The notes under the pieces were generated by a model. The model had not been told where the DNA came from, ran no database searches, and saw nothing but the letters and a program-made list of their open reading frames with translations. The translations under genes were made by a program, and so were the position numbers. Shown here one piece after another: positions 36,493 to 45,318 of a stretch of 64,000 bases of DNA. The stretch lies in assembly GCF_034424805.1 (NCBI RefSeq), contig NZ_JAXOUF010000008.1, forward strand, positions 1 to 64,000, given 5' to 3'. The stretch is from Labrys sedimenti (GTDB taxonomy: Bacteria; Pseudomonadota; Alphaproteobacteria; Rhizobiales; Labraceae). Position 1 is the stretch's first letter. Each line of letters opens with the position of its first letter.

Positions 36493-37481
36493 CGACAGCC
36501 CCTTCCCCCCAGGCTGCGGCCGACACGCCGCTCCTCAGCGTGCAGAACCTCACCAAGCATTTCCCGGCCCGCAACGGGCGCATAGTCCATGCCGTCGAGG
36601 ATGTCAGCTTCGACGTCCGTCGCGGCGCCACGGTGGGCCTGGTCGGTGAATCCGGCTCCGGCAAGACCACCGCCGGCCGCTCGGTGCTGCGCCTGGTCGA
36701 GCCGACCTCCGGCAAGGCCATCTTCGACGGGGTGGACCTGTTCGGCCTCAGCAACCGGGAGATGCTGGCCTATCGCCGCCGGCTGCAGATCGTCTTCCAG
36801 GATCCCTTCTCCAGCCTCAATCCGCGCATGCGCATCTCGGCCATCATCGGCGAAGCGCTCGACACCTGCGGCTACCCGCGCGGCAAGGTGCGAGCCGAAC
36901 GCGTCGCCGAATTGCTCAGCCTGGTCGGCCTGTCGCCCGACTATGCCACGCGCTTTCCGCATGAATTCTCCGGCGGCCAGCGCCAGCGCATCGGCATCGC
37001 CAGGGCCATCGCGGTCGAACCTGAATTCATCGTCGCCGACGAGCCCGTCTCGGCTCTCGACGTCTCGGTGCAGGCCCAGGTCCTCAATCTGCTCGGCGAT
37101 CTCAAGAAGAAGCTGAGCCTGACCATGCTGTTCATCGCCCACGACCTCTCCGTCGTCGAATATCTGTGCGACGAGGTGGTGGTGATGTATCTCGGCCGCG
37201 TGATGGAGCGGGGCCCGAGCCGGCAGGTCTATGCCGCTCCGCGCCACCCCTATACCAAGGCCCTGCTCGCGACGGCGCCCGTGCCCGACCCCACCCGCCG
37301 GCGCACCCGCGCGCCGCTGCAGGGCGATATTCCGAGCCCCATCGCGCCACCATCGGGCTGCGTGTTCCGCACTCGCTGCCCCTCCGCCGCGCCGGCCTGC
37401 TCAACCATCATCCCGCCGGTCGAGCCTATCGGCGGCGGACACCACGTCGCCTGCATCCGCCAAGCCGGGCTCTTCGCATGA
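36489..37481 (+). CDS. Peptide-type ABC transporter ATP-binding protein (DppF-like)
   Basis: The protein has 330 residues. Walker A GESGSGKTT, signature FSGGQRQR, Walker B FIVADEPVSALD and a C-terminal extension with GCVFRTRCPSAAPAC are seen. It starts with an ATGA overlap with the DppD-like gene. It completes a full peptide-type importer: two binding proteins, two permeases and two ATPases. Confidence 0.9.
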   Translation: MTTAPSPQAAADTPLLSVQNLTKHFPARNGRIVHAVEDVSFDVRRGATVGLVGESGSGKTTAGRSVLRLVEPTSGKAIFDGVDLFGLSNREMLAYRRRLQIVFQDPFSSLNPRMRISAIIGEALDTCGYPRGKVRAERVAELLSLVGLSPDYATRFPHEFSGGQRQRIGIARAIAVEPEFIVADEPVSALDVSVQAQVLNLLGDLKKKLSLTMLFIAHDLSVVEYLCDEVVVMYLGRVMERGPSRQVYAAPRHPYTKALLATAPVPDPTRRRTRAPLQGDIPSPIAPPSGCVFRTRCPSAAPACSTIIPPVEPIGGGHHVACIRQAGLFA

Positions 37482-37515
37482 CGGCCGCGCTATTCGCATT
37501 ATTGGAGTGTTTTCA

Positions 37516-38007
37516 ATGACCATTTCCGGGACGGTTCCACGCCCGCACGCCTCGCCCTATGAGCGGCTGGCAGCCCTCGGAATCAAGCTTCCCGCCGCGC
37601 CCGCGCCCATCGCCAATTTCGTCACCCATGTGCAGGAGGGCAAGTTACTTTTCCTGTCCGGCCAGGGTCCGAACCATGCCGACGGCCGCTCGCACACCGG
37701 CAAGGTCGGTGCCGAAGTCTCGGTCGAGGAAGCCTATCAGCATGCCCGCCTGACCGGCATCAACCTGATCGCCGTGATGCAGGACGCGCTCGGCGATCTC
37801 TCCAGGGTGCGGCGGGTGGTCAAGCTCTTCGGCATGGTCAATGCCGTGCCCGATTTCGCCCAGCATCCGGCCGTGATCAACGGCTGCTCGGACCTGTTCA
37901 TCGAGGTCTTCGGCGACGGCGGCGTCCATGCCCGCTCGGCGGTCGGCCAGGGTTCTCTGCCCGGCCAGATCACCGTCGAGATCGAAGCCATCGTAGCGAT
38001 CGACTGA
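37516..38007 (+). CDS. RidA/YjgF-family enamine/imine deaminase
   Basis: The protein has 163 residues, longer than canonical RidA (about 130) by an N-terminal stretch. LLFLSGQGPNHADG and the C-terminal HARSAVGQGSLPGQITVEIEAIVAI are family features, with the conserved arginine in HARSA. RidA proteins hydrolyse reactive enamines and imines released by PLP ammonia-lyases. Its place just before a SelA-like PLP enzyme suits that role. It starts 34 bases after the transporter ATPase. Confidence 0.85.
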   Translation: MTISGTVPRPHASPYERLAALGIKLPAAPAPIANFVTHVQEGKLLFLSGQGPNHADGRSHTGKVGAEVSVEEAYQHARLTGINLIAVMQDALGDLSRVRRVVKLFGMVNAVPDFAQHPAVINGCSDLFIEVFGDGGVHARSAVGQGSLPGQITVEIEAIVAID

Positions 38008-38032
38008 AAGGAATTTCGAGCAACTAATATGC

Positions 38033-38094
38033 CTGTCATCCCCGGCCGAGCTACTCGCGAGCGCAGCGAGAGCAGGTGGCGCCGGGGATGACAG
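38033..38094. repeat. Dispersed palindromic intergenic repeat
   Basis: CTGTCATCCCCGGC (38033-38046) pairs perfectly with GCCGGGGATGACAG (38081-38094), and the loop contains a second palindrome (CTCGCGAGCGCAGCGAGAG). Such TGTCATCCCCGGC elements are common between genes in Hyphomicrobiales. It sits inside the operon, between the RidA and SelA-like genes. Confidence 0.7.
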
Positions 38095-38160
38095 CCCAAA
38101 CGATCCATCCCGATCCAAGCTTTCTCAAGCCCTTCCCCTCGCCTTTCGGAGCACAATTCC

Positions 38161-39360
38161 ATGCCCGCCAACGATATCCGCAGCCGCCTCGGCCTGAGGC
38201 CCGTCATCAACGTGTCCGGGACCATGACCTCGCTCGGTGCCTCCATCGTGGTGCCGCCTGCCGTTGAAGCGGTCTCGGCGATCCTGAGCGAGTTCGTCGA
38301 ACTCGGCGACCTCCATCGCAAGGCGAGCGCGGTGATCGCCAACCTCACCGGCGCGGAGGCGGGCTTCATCACGGCCTCCTGCTCGGCCGCGATCAGCCTC
38401 GCCGTCGCCGCCGCCATGACCGGCAACGATCTTGCCGCCATCGAACGCCTGCCCGATACGACAGGCCTGAAGAACGAGGTGATCATCCAGTCCGGCCACA
38501 TGGTCAGCTACGGCGCGCCCGTCGAGCAGGCGATCCGCCTCACCGGCGCCAAGGTCGTGCCGATCGGCCAGGCCACCAGCGCCTCGGCCTACCATCTGGC
38601 CGGCGCCATCACCGATCGCACGGCCGCTGCCGTCTATGTGGTCTCCCACCACGTCGTCGATTATGCGCAGATCCCGCTCAAGGTCTTCGCCAAGGTCGCC
38701 CATGAGCGTGGTATTCCCGTCATCGTCGACGCCGCCTCCGAATATGATCTCCAGGGCTTCCTGGCCGATGGCGCCGACCTCGTCCTCTATTCCGGCCACA
38801 AATTCCTCGGCGGCCCGACCTCCGGCATCGTGGCCGGCCCCAAGGAACTGGTGCGCAATGTCTATCTGCAGAACCGGGGCATCGGCCGCGGCATGAAGGT
38901 GGGCAAGGAAGGCATCGTCGGCACGCTGGCCGCCCTGCAGGCCTGGAAGACGCGCGATCATGACGGCATCCGCTCCCGTGAGCGCAAGGCCCTCGATTGC
39001 TGGGTGGCGGCTCTCGACGGCAAGCAGGGCGTGAAGGCGGTGGTCGTCCCCGACCCGACCAGCAATCCGCTCGACCGGCTCCAGGTCTTCATCGACCCGC
39101 AGGAGGCCCGCATCACCGCCTGGGACCTTGCCGACCGTCTCGCGGCCGGCGATCGCCCGGTGATCGTGCGCGATCACGAGGTCGAGCACGGCTATTTCTT
39201 CCTCGATCCCTGCAACCTGCACCTGGATGAGGAAGATATCGTGGCGGCCCGCCTCGCCGAGGAACTCGAGCAGGCCCGCAAGTCCAACCTGCCGATCGCC
39301 ACCCCCTTCGAGGATCGCCTGCTGGCCAAGGAGGCCGCCATTCTGCAATGGCCGGACTGA
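38161..39360 (+). CDS. SelA-like PLP-dependent enzyme (DgaE/EF_0838 type)
   Basis: The protein has 399 residues of fold-type I with SelA resemblance. The PLP lysine is probably Lys214 in YSGHKFLGGPTSG, with the aspartate in VIVDAASEYD. Start block LGLRPVINVSGTMTSLG is typical of the SelA-like group that includes D-glucosaminate-6-phosphate ammonia-lyase. It is too short and out of context for selenocysteine synthesis. With the COG3964 amidohydrolase and RidA nearby, an ammonia-lyase or related lyase step on a deacylated D-amino compound is inferred. Confidence 0.8.
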   Translation: MPANDIRSRLGLRPVINVSGTMTSLGASIVVPPAVEAVSAILSEFVELGDLHRKASAVIANLTGAEAGFITASCSAAISLAVAAAMTGNDLAAIERLPDTTGLKNEVIIQSGHMVSYGAPVEQAIRLTGAKVVPIGQATSASAYHLAGAITDRTAAAVYVVSHHVVDYAQIPLKVFAKVAHERGIPVIVDAASEYDLQGFLADGADLVLYSGHKFLGGPTSGIVAGPKELVRNVYLQNRGIGRGMKVGKEGIVGTLAALQAWKTRDHDGIRSRERKALDCWVAALDGKQGVKAVVVPDPTSNPLDRLQVFIDPQEARITAWDLADRLAAGDRPVIVRDHEVEHGYFFLDPCNLHLDEEDIVAARLAEELEQARKSNLPIATPFEDRLLAKEAAILQWPD

Positions 39361-39424
39361 GCCCTGCTTGTTCATTGCCACGACCGCGGCATAGAATGAT
39401 GCATGATGGAAAGCTCCGAATCCC

Positions 39425-40240
39425 ATGTCCACGACAGCCCTCGAGCGTGACGACGCCAACGAAGGCGGTGCCACCCGGCGCCGCTCGCGCACCAGCGGCA
39501 TCGACCGCGCCCTGCAGATTCTCGACTATCTGCAGAAGGTCGAGCGTCCCGCCACCGCCTATGAGATCGCGCGCGACATCGGCGCCCCCCTGTCGACGAT
39601 CTATGTCATCGTCGACGACCTGGTGGAGAAGGAGATGCTCGACCGTCAGGATGGCGGCCTGCTCTGGCTCGGGCCCCGCCTCTATCATTATGGCCTGACC
39701 TATGCGCGCACGCTCGACCTTCTCAACGTGGCGGAGCAGGAGATGCACGAACTCGCCCAGAGTTCGGGCGAGACCATCCAGATCTGCGGACGGGACGGCG
39801 ATCACATGGTCGTGCTGGCCATGGAAGAGGGCAAGGACCATTTCCAGGTGACCTCGCGCGTCGGTACGCGCAGCCCGCTGAACTGGACGGCATCCGGCCG
39901 CATATTGGTCGGCCATCTGCCGGAAGCGGAGCGGCGTGAGATCTTCGCGCGCTCGGCGGTCGCCTCGCCGACCGGCCGGGCCGAGACGGACAAGAATGTG
40001 CTGGCGCAGATAGCGGCCGAAGCCCTGGAGCAGGGTCTTTCCATCCAGGCCGGCGATTCCGACTTCGCGGTCGCCTGCATCGCCGCCCCGATCCGCGACA
40101 ACCAGGGCGCCTGCCGCGCCACTATCTCGATCGTGGTGCCGGACAGGAAGCTCGAGCAGAAGGATCCCGACCTGATCGCCCTCGTCAAGGCCAGCGCCCG
40201 GCGCATCGAGAGCCGGCTGGGGTGGCAAGGTCGGCGCTGA
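39425..40240 (+). CDS. IclR-family transcriptional regulator
   Basis: The protein has 271 residues. The N-terminal winged HTH (about 20-85, with TAYEIARDIGAPLSTIYVIVDDLVEKEML) is followed by the IclR effector domain (about 100-265). It closes the 27.1-40.2 kb catabolic locus on the same strand and probably controls it. The ligand is likely a pathway metabolite. Starts 64 bases after the SelA-like gene. Confidence 0.88.
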   Translation: MSTTALERDDANEGGATRRRSRTSGIDRALQILDYLQKVERPATAYEIARDIGAPLSTIYVIVDDLVEKEMLDRQDGGLLWLGPRLYHYGLTYARTLDLLNVAEQEMHELAQSSGETIQICGRDGDHMVVLAMEEGKDHFQVTSRVGTRSPLNWTASGRILVGHLPEAERREIFARSAVASPTGRAETDKNVLAQIAAEALEQGLSIQAGDSDFAVACIAAPIRDNQGACRATISIVVPDRKLEQKDPDLIALVKASARRIESRLGWQGRR

Positions 40241-40253
40241 GTGGGATCTGCCG

Positions 40254-40559
40254 CTACGCCGCCCGATTTCTCGACGCGATCAGCAGTTCCGCCTCGAGCA
40301 AGGCGAACTCGACCATGAGATCGGTAACCGAGAGTTCCGGGTGCTTGTCCATGAATTGCCGGGCCCGCAACTGCATGGCCTCCCTGCCGAGGATCATTGC
40401 GGCTTCCAGGGACGAAATCGAGGCGCTGTCGTCCTTGGCGCCGGCGAGCTCCTCGACATCACCGTTGGCGACGTGCTCCTGCCATTGAGCCTCGGTCATC
40501 TGCCCGGAAAGATAGCAGGTCCGCAGCAATTCTGGGTCCGGCTTTGGCGGATTCCGCAT
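40254..40559 (-). CDS. Small conserved-looking hypothetical protein
   Basis: The protein has 101 residues, acidic and helical, with no signal peptide or membrane segment. It begins MRNPPKPDPELLRTCYLSGQ and contains MTEAQWQEHVANGD. I do not recognise the family. Composition and codon pattern look genuine, and the reverse-strand frame is weaker. It ends 13 bases from the convergent IclR gene. Confidence 0.55.
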   Translation of the reverse strand: MRNPPKPDPELLRTCYLSGQMTEAQWQEHVANGDVEELAGAKDDSASISSLEAAMILGREAMQLRARQFMDKHPELSVTDLMVEFALLEAELLIASRNRAA

Positions 40560-40888
40560 CGTAAAACGCCCAATATCCTACACTATCTGGTGCCTGCCTC
40601 TTGGGCAGGACGGCGGCCAAAACATCGATGCCGGGCCCAGTACCCAACATCTTCCGTCCTATATAGGTCGTGCCTGTTCAAATCGTAAGACAACCACCCT
40701 TCTATGGAATTTTTATTCCGTAGCAAAAAAATTGTGGAATGTCAGATTAACTTGCCAGCCACGCCGCAGCAGCCGTCAGCGCCCGGATGAGGCCGTCCCG
40801 CCATCACAGGCAGCCGGCGCCTCCTGCACTTTGGCAGGAGGCGGAGAAGACACAGCGACACGTCGGAAACCGGATCGAACCGAACGCC
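40560..40888. other. Intergenic region with an AT-rich palindrome
   Basis: About 330 bases upstream of the small protein gene and downstream of the dienelactone-hydrolase-family gene. CTATGGAAT (40702-40710) and ATTCCGTAG (40715-40723) form a near-perfect palindrome followed by an A-run; it could be a terminator for the minus strand or an operator. A TATATA box occurs at about 40661. No protein-like frame. Confidence 0.45.
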
Positions 40889-41776
40889 TCAGGCCAGATA
40901 GCGCCGGAACCAGGCAATCGTCCGGTCCCAGGCGAGCTTGGCCGCCGCCTCGTCGTAGCGCGGGGTTGAATCGTTGTGGAAGCCGTGGTTCACGCCCGGA
41001 TAGATATGCGCCTCATAGGTCTTGCCGCCGGCCTTGAGCGCAGCCTCAAAAGCCGGCCAGCCTTCGTTGATGCGGGTATCCAGTTCCGCATAATGGATCA
41101 GCAGCGGCGCCTTGATGCGAGCCACGTCCTCGGCCTTGGGCTGGCGCCCATAGAAGGGCACGGCAGCCGCAAGCTCGGGATAGGCCACGGCCGTGGCATT
41201 GGCGACGCCGCCGCCATAGCAAAAGCCGGTCATGCCGACCTTGCCCGTGCCGGATTTGTGCTTCATCAGGAACTCGGTCGCCGCGAAGAAATCGTTCATC
41301 AGCTTTTCGGGATCGACCTTGGCCTGCAGGTCCCGCCCCTTGTCGTCATTGCCCGGATAACCGCCGACCGAACTCAAACCGTCGGGGGCGAGGGCAACGA
41401 ACCCCGCCTTGGCGACCCGCCGCGCCACGTCCTCGATATAGGGGTTGAGGCCCCTGTTCTCGTGGACGACGACCACACCGGGGACAGGACCGCTCGCCTT
41501 GGCCGGCCGCACGAAATAGCTGCGCACCTCGCCATTCCCCTTGGGCGAGGAAAAAGTGATGTACTCTGCCACGATATCAGGATCGGTGAACTGCACCTGC
41601 TGTGCATAGGCATAGTTCGGGCTCAGCGAAGCAAGAATGGCCGTCGCCGTCAGGCCGCCCACGGCAAACTTGCCGGCCCGATCGAGGAACTCGCGCTTGG
41701 AGATCTTACCATGCGCATAGAAGTCGTAGAGTTCGAGGAGTTCCTGCGGAAAATCCCTGGCCGTCATGCGGGTCAT
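40889..41776 (-). CDS. Exported dienelactone-hydrolase-family protein
   Basis: The protein has 295 residues. The N-terminus has SKREFLDRAGKFAVGG and a hydrophobic run ending YAYAQ, a Tat-like leader with KR in place of RR. The alpha/beta-hydrolase domain carries the nucleophile in GFCYGGG (Cys, as in dienelactone hydrolase), the glutamate in HENRG and the histidine in GVNHGFHND. It may cleave lactones or esters, but many relatives are uncharacterised. The ATG has AGGGG upstream. The gene appears to stand alone. Confidence 0.8.
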   Translation of the reverse strand: MTRMTARDFPQELLELYDFYAHGKISKREFLDRAGKFAVGGLTATAILASLSPNYAYAQQVQFTDPDIVAEYITFSSPKGNGEVRSYFVRPAKASGPVPGVVVVHENRGLNPYIEDVARRVAKAGFVALAPDGLSSVGGYPGNDDKGRDLQAKVDPEKLMNDFFAATEFLMKHKSGTGKVGMTGFCYGGGVANATAVAYPELAAAVPFYGRQPKAEDVARIKAPLLIHYAELDTRINEGWPAFEAALKAGGKTYEAHIYPGVNHGFHNDSTPRYDEAAAKLAWDRTIAWFRRYLA

Positions 41777-42054
41777 CGCGCGCCCCTACCCTGTCAATCC
41801 GGCAGCAGCCTATAGGATCTTCGGGCGAGCGGTCTTCACAATGGCGAGATGGGTGGAGAGTGCAGGCACCGCCCCCGAGGGCATGGACATCATCCACAGC
41901 GCGTCGCACCCTTCCTGGATCAAGCTGAAATCAACATCCTTGCCGCCAATAAGAGCGAAGGAGTCGCCGATCGAGGCCTCACTCCGGCCGAGGGATGAGG
42001 CGCAGAACTTTACCTCGTTGAAAGGAAACGGGCGCCACGACAGCGCCCGCTACG

Positions 42055-42324
42055 TCATGGCGTGACATATTCGGCAGCATTGCTGAGATGCATCATGCAT
42101 CCATCAGGATCATTGTCCTGCAGCAATGCCACGGCCGTGTCCAATTCCTCCAGGGCCGCTTCCTGCCGCAGCGGATCCCGAATTGAATCCACGCTGTTTT
42201 TCATCTGCTTGAGTTGGGATTCATTGCACTGGCTGGCGCGTGTCCACACGGCGTTGGGCGCGGCCATCGCACCTGTTGCCAGACCCAATGTGAGAGCCGC
42301 CGCGACACAGGTTGACTTGATCAC
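42055..42324 (-). CDS. Small exported protein of unknown function
   Basis: With the GTG start at 42324 (AAGGAGAAGG just upstream) the protein has 89 residues and a clean signal peptide ending ATGAMAAP. The mature part is about 65 residues, helical, with two cysteines (SQCNES and DGCMMHL). It follows the PQQ-associated transporter genes on the same strand, 152 bases downstream of the next unknown, so it may belong to that operon. I do not recognise a family. Confidence 0.6.
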   Translation of the reverse strand: MIKSTCVAAALTLGLATGAMAAPNAVWTRASQCNESQLKQMKNSVDSIRDPLRQEAALEELDTAVALLQDNDPDGCMMHLSNAAEYVTP

Positions 42325-42476
42325 TGGCCTTCTCCTTTGAAGTGGGTGACGTGCCCCAGGCCCCAGGGTACGCTTCCAAACCTCCTTCAAAAGGCTCTGT
42401 TCCCGTTATCCTGGCCGGCGCTGCCACCTCATATCGCGCTGTACGCTCGTTTCGAATGGCGTGCAGGCCATCTCTC

Positions 42477-43139
42477 TCACAACCGCTGCTGGATGCGCCG
42501 GGCGATGTCGAACAGTCGGCGTTCCAGCAAGACAGGGGTCTCGCAGACATAGGTCAGGGAACGGCCGCGCTCCTCGAAGATGCGCTTGTCCCATTTGAGC
42601 TGGGTCTCGAGATCGTCGGTTTCCTTGCTGCCGGCCGCGCTGGGAGAATCCTTGGCGGCGCCGATCTTGTCGCTCTCGTCCCGGATGCGGTCGGCGAGCT
42701 TGTTCTGGCCGCGGGCATAGCGGCCGATGCCGCCCAGGATCTTGTCGCGCTCCTCGTTGACCAGTTCGAGCACACCGGCGAACAGGCGCGTCAAGCGAGC
42801 ATCCTTCTCCGCCCCCGCCTGCTGCACGAAACCGTCGAGCAGGCCGTCGACCTCCTCGATCGGCGTCCGGCGCGAGGCGAGCTTCTGGGCCATCGCCGCC
42901 GTGTCGAAATCCTTGGTCCAATCACCCGCTGCCGCGATGTCCGGCCCGCTCCAGACCACGCCGGCACTGAGCGTGCCGACCTTGCGCTGAATGCAGGGCC
43001 AGTCCGGATCTGGCTGGGCCTGCTGGGCCTGCACCGCGTCAACCCAATCCACACCTCCCGCCAGCATCACCATGAGGATGGCCGGCCGAAGGGTCCGAAC
43101 CATGGACCTGCCAGATATCGGGGGCCTGCCAAATCTCAT
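42477..43139 (-). CDS. Exported protein of unknown function in the PQQ-associated cluster
   Basis: The protein has 220 residues with a signal-like N-terminus ending AVQAQQ. The mature domain starts DPDWPCIQRKVGTLSAGVVWSGPD and is mostly helical and charged, with a second cysteine in TYVCETPV. It overlaps the permease gene by four bases (ATGA-type), so it is cotranscribed with the ABC genes. I do not recognise a characterised family; a periplasmic accessory role is inferred from position. Confidence 0.65.
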   Translation of the reverse strand: MRFGRPPISGRSMVRTLRPAILMVMLAGGVDWVDAVQAQQAQPDPDWPCIQRKVGTLSAGVVWSGPDIAAAGDWTKDFDTAAMAQKLASRRTPIEEVDGLLDGFVQQAGAEKDARLTRLFAGVLELVNEERDKILGGIGRYARGQNKLADRIRDESDKIGAAKDSPSAAGSKETDDLETQLKWDKRIFEERGRSLTYVCETPVLLERRLFDIARRIQQRL

Positions 43140-43981
43140 GATGCTTCTCCTTTGGGGCCGCCGCGGCGCACCATCAGGCCGCGGGACGGGTCATAGGCGA
43201 TGAGCGCAGCGGCGAAGAACAGCACCGTGGTGCCAACCACCACCGCAAGCGCGACCGGCTCGAGCCGGCCATAGAGGGCAAAGCGCACCAGCTCGACCCC
43301 ATGGGTGAACGGATTGGCAAGGCAGGTCAGATAAAGACCCTCGCTCGCCTCCCTGATGCGCCAGAGCGGATAGAGCGCCGAGGAGGCGAAGAACATCGGG
43401 AAGATCACGAAGTTCATCACGCTGGCGAAATTCTCGAGCTGACGGATCAGCGAGGACAGGAAGAGGCCGATCGAGCCGAGCATCAGGCCGGTCAGTACCA
43501 GCGCCGGCAAGGCCAGGACATAGCCCTGCACGGGCGCGTCGACATCCCACCAGGCCGCGATCGCCAGGAAGACATAGACCTGCAACACCGACACCAGCAC
43601 GCTCGCCGTGAGCTTGGCGGCCAGCAGCGACCAGCGCGGGAACGGGCTGGTGAGCAGCACCCGCATCGAGCCGACCTCGCGGTCATAGACCATCGAGAGC
43701 GAGGATTGCATGCCGTAAAAGAGCTGGATCATCACGGCCAGCCCCGGCACGACATAGGTCTCGTAGAGCACATAGGTCTCGTAGGGCGGCTGGATCGAGA
43801 CCCCCAGCACGTTGCGAAAGCCGGCAGCGAAGATGAACAGCCAGATCAGCGGGCGCACCAGTGCCGAGAGGAAGCGTTCCTTCTGGTTGACGAAGCGCAG
43901 CATCTCCCGATGCGCGATGCCGCCGAGGCAGACGAGATAGCCCGAGAAGCTCAATCGCGAAGTGAGCGTCGCTTCCGACAT
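43136..43981 (-). CDS. ABC-2 type permease of the PQQ-dependent alcohol-oxidation-associated system
   Basis: The protein has 281 residues with six membrane helices of the ABC-2 type; IQLFYGMQSSLSMVYDREVGSMRVLLTSPFPRW is the conserved cytoplasmic loop. It resembles the PedC-type permeases found with PQQ alcohol dehydrogenases. The start at 43981 sits in the ATPase stop codon (TGATG), which fixes it. The transported substrate of these systems is not established. Confidence 0.83.
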   Translation of the reverse strand: MSEATLTSRLSFSGYLVCLGGIAHREMLRFVNQKERFLSALVRPLIWLFIFAAGFRNVLGVSIQPPYETYVLYETYVVPGLAVMIQLFYGMQSSLSMVYDREVGSMRVLLTSPFPRWSLLAAKLTASVLVSVLQVYVFLAIAAWWDVDAPVQGYVLALPALVLTGLMLGSIGLFLSSLIRQLENFASVMNFVIFPMFFASSALYPLWRIREASEGLYLTCLANPFTHGVELVRFALYGRLEPVALAVVVGTTVLFFAAALIAYDPSRGLMVRRGGPKGEAS

Positions 43982-44727
43982 CAGGCGGCCTCCCTGTCGG
44001 TCAGGCGGCGGAAGGTCTCGGCCAGGCTGGAGCCGCTGCGGGCGGCGAGCATGGCCGCCTTGCCCTCGGCGACGATCCGGCCCTGATGCAGCACATAGAC
44101 GTCGTCGTTGTCGGCGATCTCCTCGAAGATATGGGTCGCCCACAAAACCGCGATGCCCTCCTCGGCCACCAGGCGCCGCACCGTGGCGACGATATCGGCC
44201 CGGGCTGCAAGGTCGAGGCCGACGGTCGGCTCGTCCAGGAGCAGGAGGCGCGGCCTGTGCACCAGAGCGCGGGCTATCTCCACGCGCCGGGCCTGCCCGC
44301 CGGAGAGGGTGCGCACCTTCTCGTCGGCCCGCTCAGCGAGACCCACGCGCTGCAGAAGCGCGAGAATATGCTCGCGCACCGCCTTCCCGCCAAGCCCGTG
44401 CAGGGCGGCGTGATAGGCAAGGTTCTGGCGCACCGTCAGGTCCGCATCGAGCGTGCGGGCCTGGAAGACGACGCCGAGCTCGGCCAGCGCCCGTGACGGA
44501 GCGAGGTTGAGATCATGCCCGTAGACCTCGACGCGGCCGGAACGGTTCTGGTAGAGCCGCGTCACGATCGAGAACAGGGTCGTCTTGCCGGCGCCGTTCG
44601 GCCCCAGCAGGGCGACGAAACGCCCGGCCTGCACCTCGAGCGAAACGTCGGCCAGTGCTTCGCGCTTGCCGAAGCGGTGGCCGACGGCCGCAACCGAGAG
44701 CGCCGGCTTGTCCGTGCCAACCGTCAT
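43981..44727 (-). CDS. ABC transporter ATP-binding protein of the PQQ-associated system
   Basis: The protein has 248 residues. Walker A GPNGAGKTT, signature LSGGQARR, Walker B LLLLDEPTVGLD and the switch histidine in WATHIFEE are present. It pairs with the ABC-2 permease it overlaps. The start at 44727 gives the family length; an upstream frame without homology is excluded. It belongs to the ATPase type encoded near PQQ alcohol dehydrogenases. Confidence 0.85.
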   Translation of the reverse strand: MTVGTDKPALSVAAVGHRFGKREALADVSLEVQAGRFVALLGPNGAGKTTLFSIVTRLYQNRSGRVEVYGHDLNLAPSRALAELGVVFQARTLDADLTVRQNLAYHAALHGLGGKAVREHILALLQRVGLAERADEKVRTLSGGQARRVEIARALVHRPRLLLLDEPTVGLDLAARADIVATVRRLVAEEGIAVLWATHIFEEIADNDDVYVLHQGRIVAEGKAAMLAARSGSSLAETFRRLTDREAA

Positions 44728-44791
44728 GGCTGCTCCCCGTCGCGCCGAAAGGGCGGCAGGATACACCAGGAACGGGCAGTCGGAACAACCA

Positions 44792-45280
44792 TCACTTGCC
44801 CTTGAGCTTGGCCTTGAGCTGAAGCAGGCCGGCCAGATAGATATCCGCCACGGCCTTGCGCGCAGCATCCCCCGACACGCCCTTGGGATCGAAGGTGGAC
44901 GACCAGGTGATGGCGATCTTACCCGGCTCGTCGTCCTCTTCCACCTTCAGCGTGGAGACGTAATTCTCGATCGGCAGGGGGCTCTCAAGGATGGCATAGG
45001 TGTAGGATGTGTCCTTGTCGTCCCACTTCACCAGCTTCTCGACGAATTTGGCACCGTCCTTGGTGGTAAGGGTGCGGATCTTGGCGCCATCCTTCTCCGA
45101 AAGCTCGCAGGAGGCGATGGCCGGATGCCAGGTCTTGATGCCGCAAAAATCGCCGATCAAGGCCCAGGCCTTGGCCGGCGTGCCCTTGCCCTCCACCCGA
45201 TTGGAGTTCTTTTCCGCGAGGGCCGGGCTGCAGGCAAGGCCCAATACCGTCAAGGCACCGACAAGAGTCGCGATACGCAT
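44792..45280 (-). CDS. Exported SRPBCC (START-like) family protein
   Basis: The protein has 162 residues with a signal peptide ending SPALAE. The mature part has the polyketide-cyclase/SRPBCC pattern: GTPAKAWALIGDFCGIKTWHPAIASCEL, then alternating strands and a C-terminal helix ending LLQLKAKLKGK. Such proteins bind a hydrophobic ligand in a cavity. It is regularly encoded among PQQ-dependent alcohol-oxidation genes. GGGGAGGAAGA lies just before the ATG. Confidence 0.8.
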   Translation of the reverse strand: MRIATLVGALTVLGLACSPALAEKNSNRVEGKGTPAKAWALIGDFCGIKTWHPAIASCELSEKDGAKIRTLTTKDGAKFVEKLVKWDDKDTSYTYAILESPLPIENYVSTLKVEEDDEPGKIAITWSSTFDPKGVSGDAARKAVADIYLAGLLQLKAKLKGK

Positions 45281-45318
45281 GTTCTTCCTCCCCAGATCTT
45301 GCTGATTGAATCGTCGTG

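Noticed and set aside
38161..39360. Selenocysteine synthase (SelA)
   Set aside because: Too short, lacks the SelA N-terminal domain, and no selB or selC nearby; context fits the catabolic SelA-like group.
42055..42324. DNDPDG segment in a small exported protein as a lanmodulin-like EF-hand
   Set aside because: Only one such loop is present, the position-12 acidic ligand is Ser, and the segment reads better as a turn between helices.
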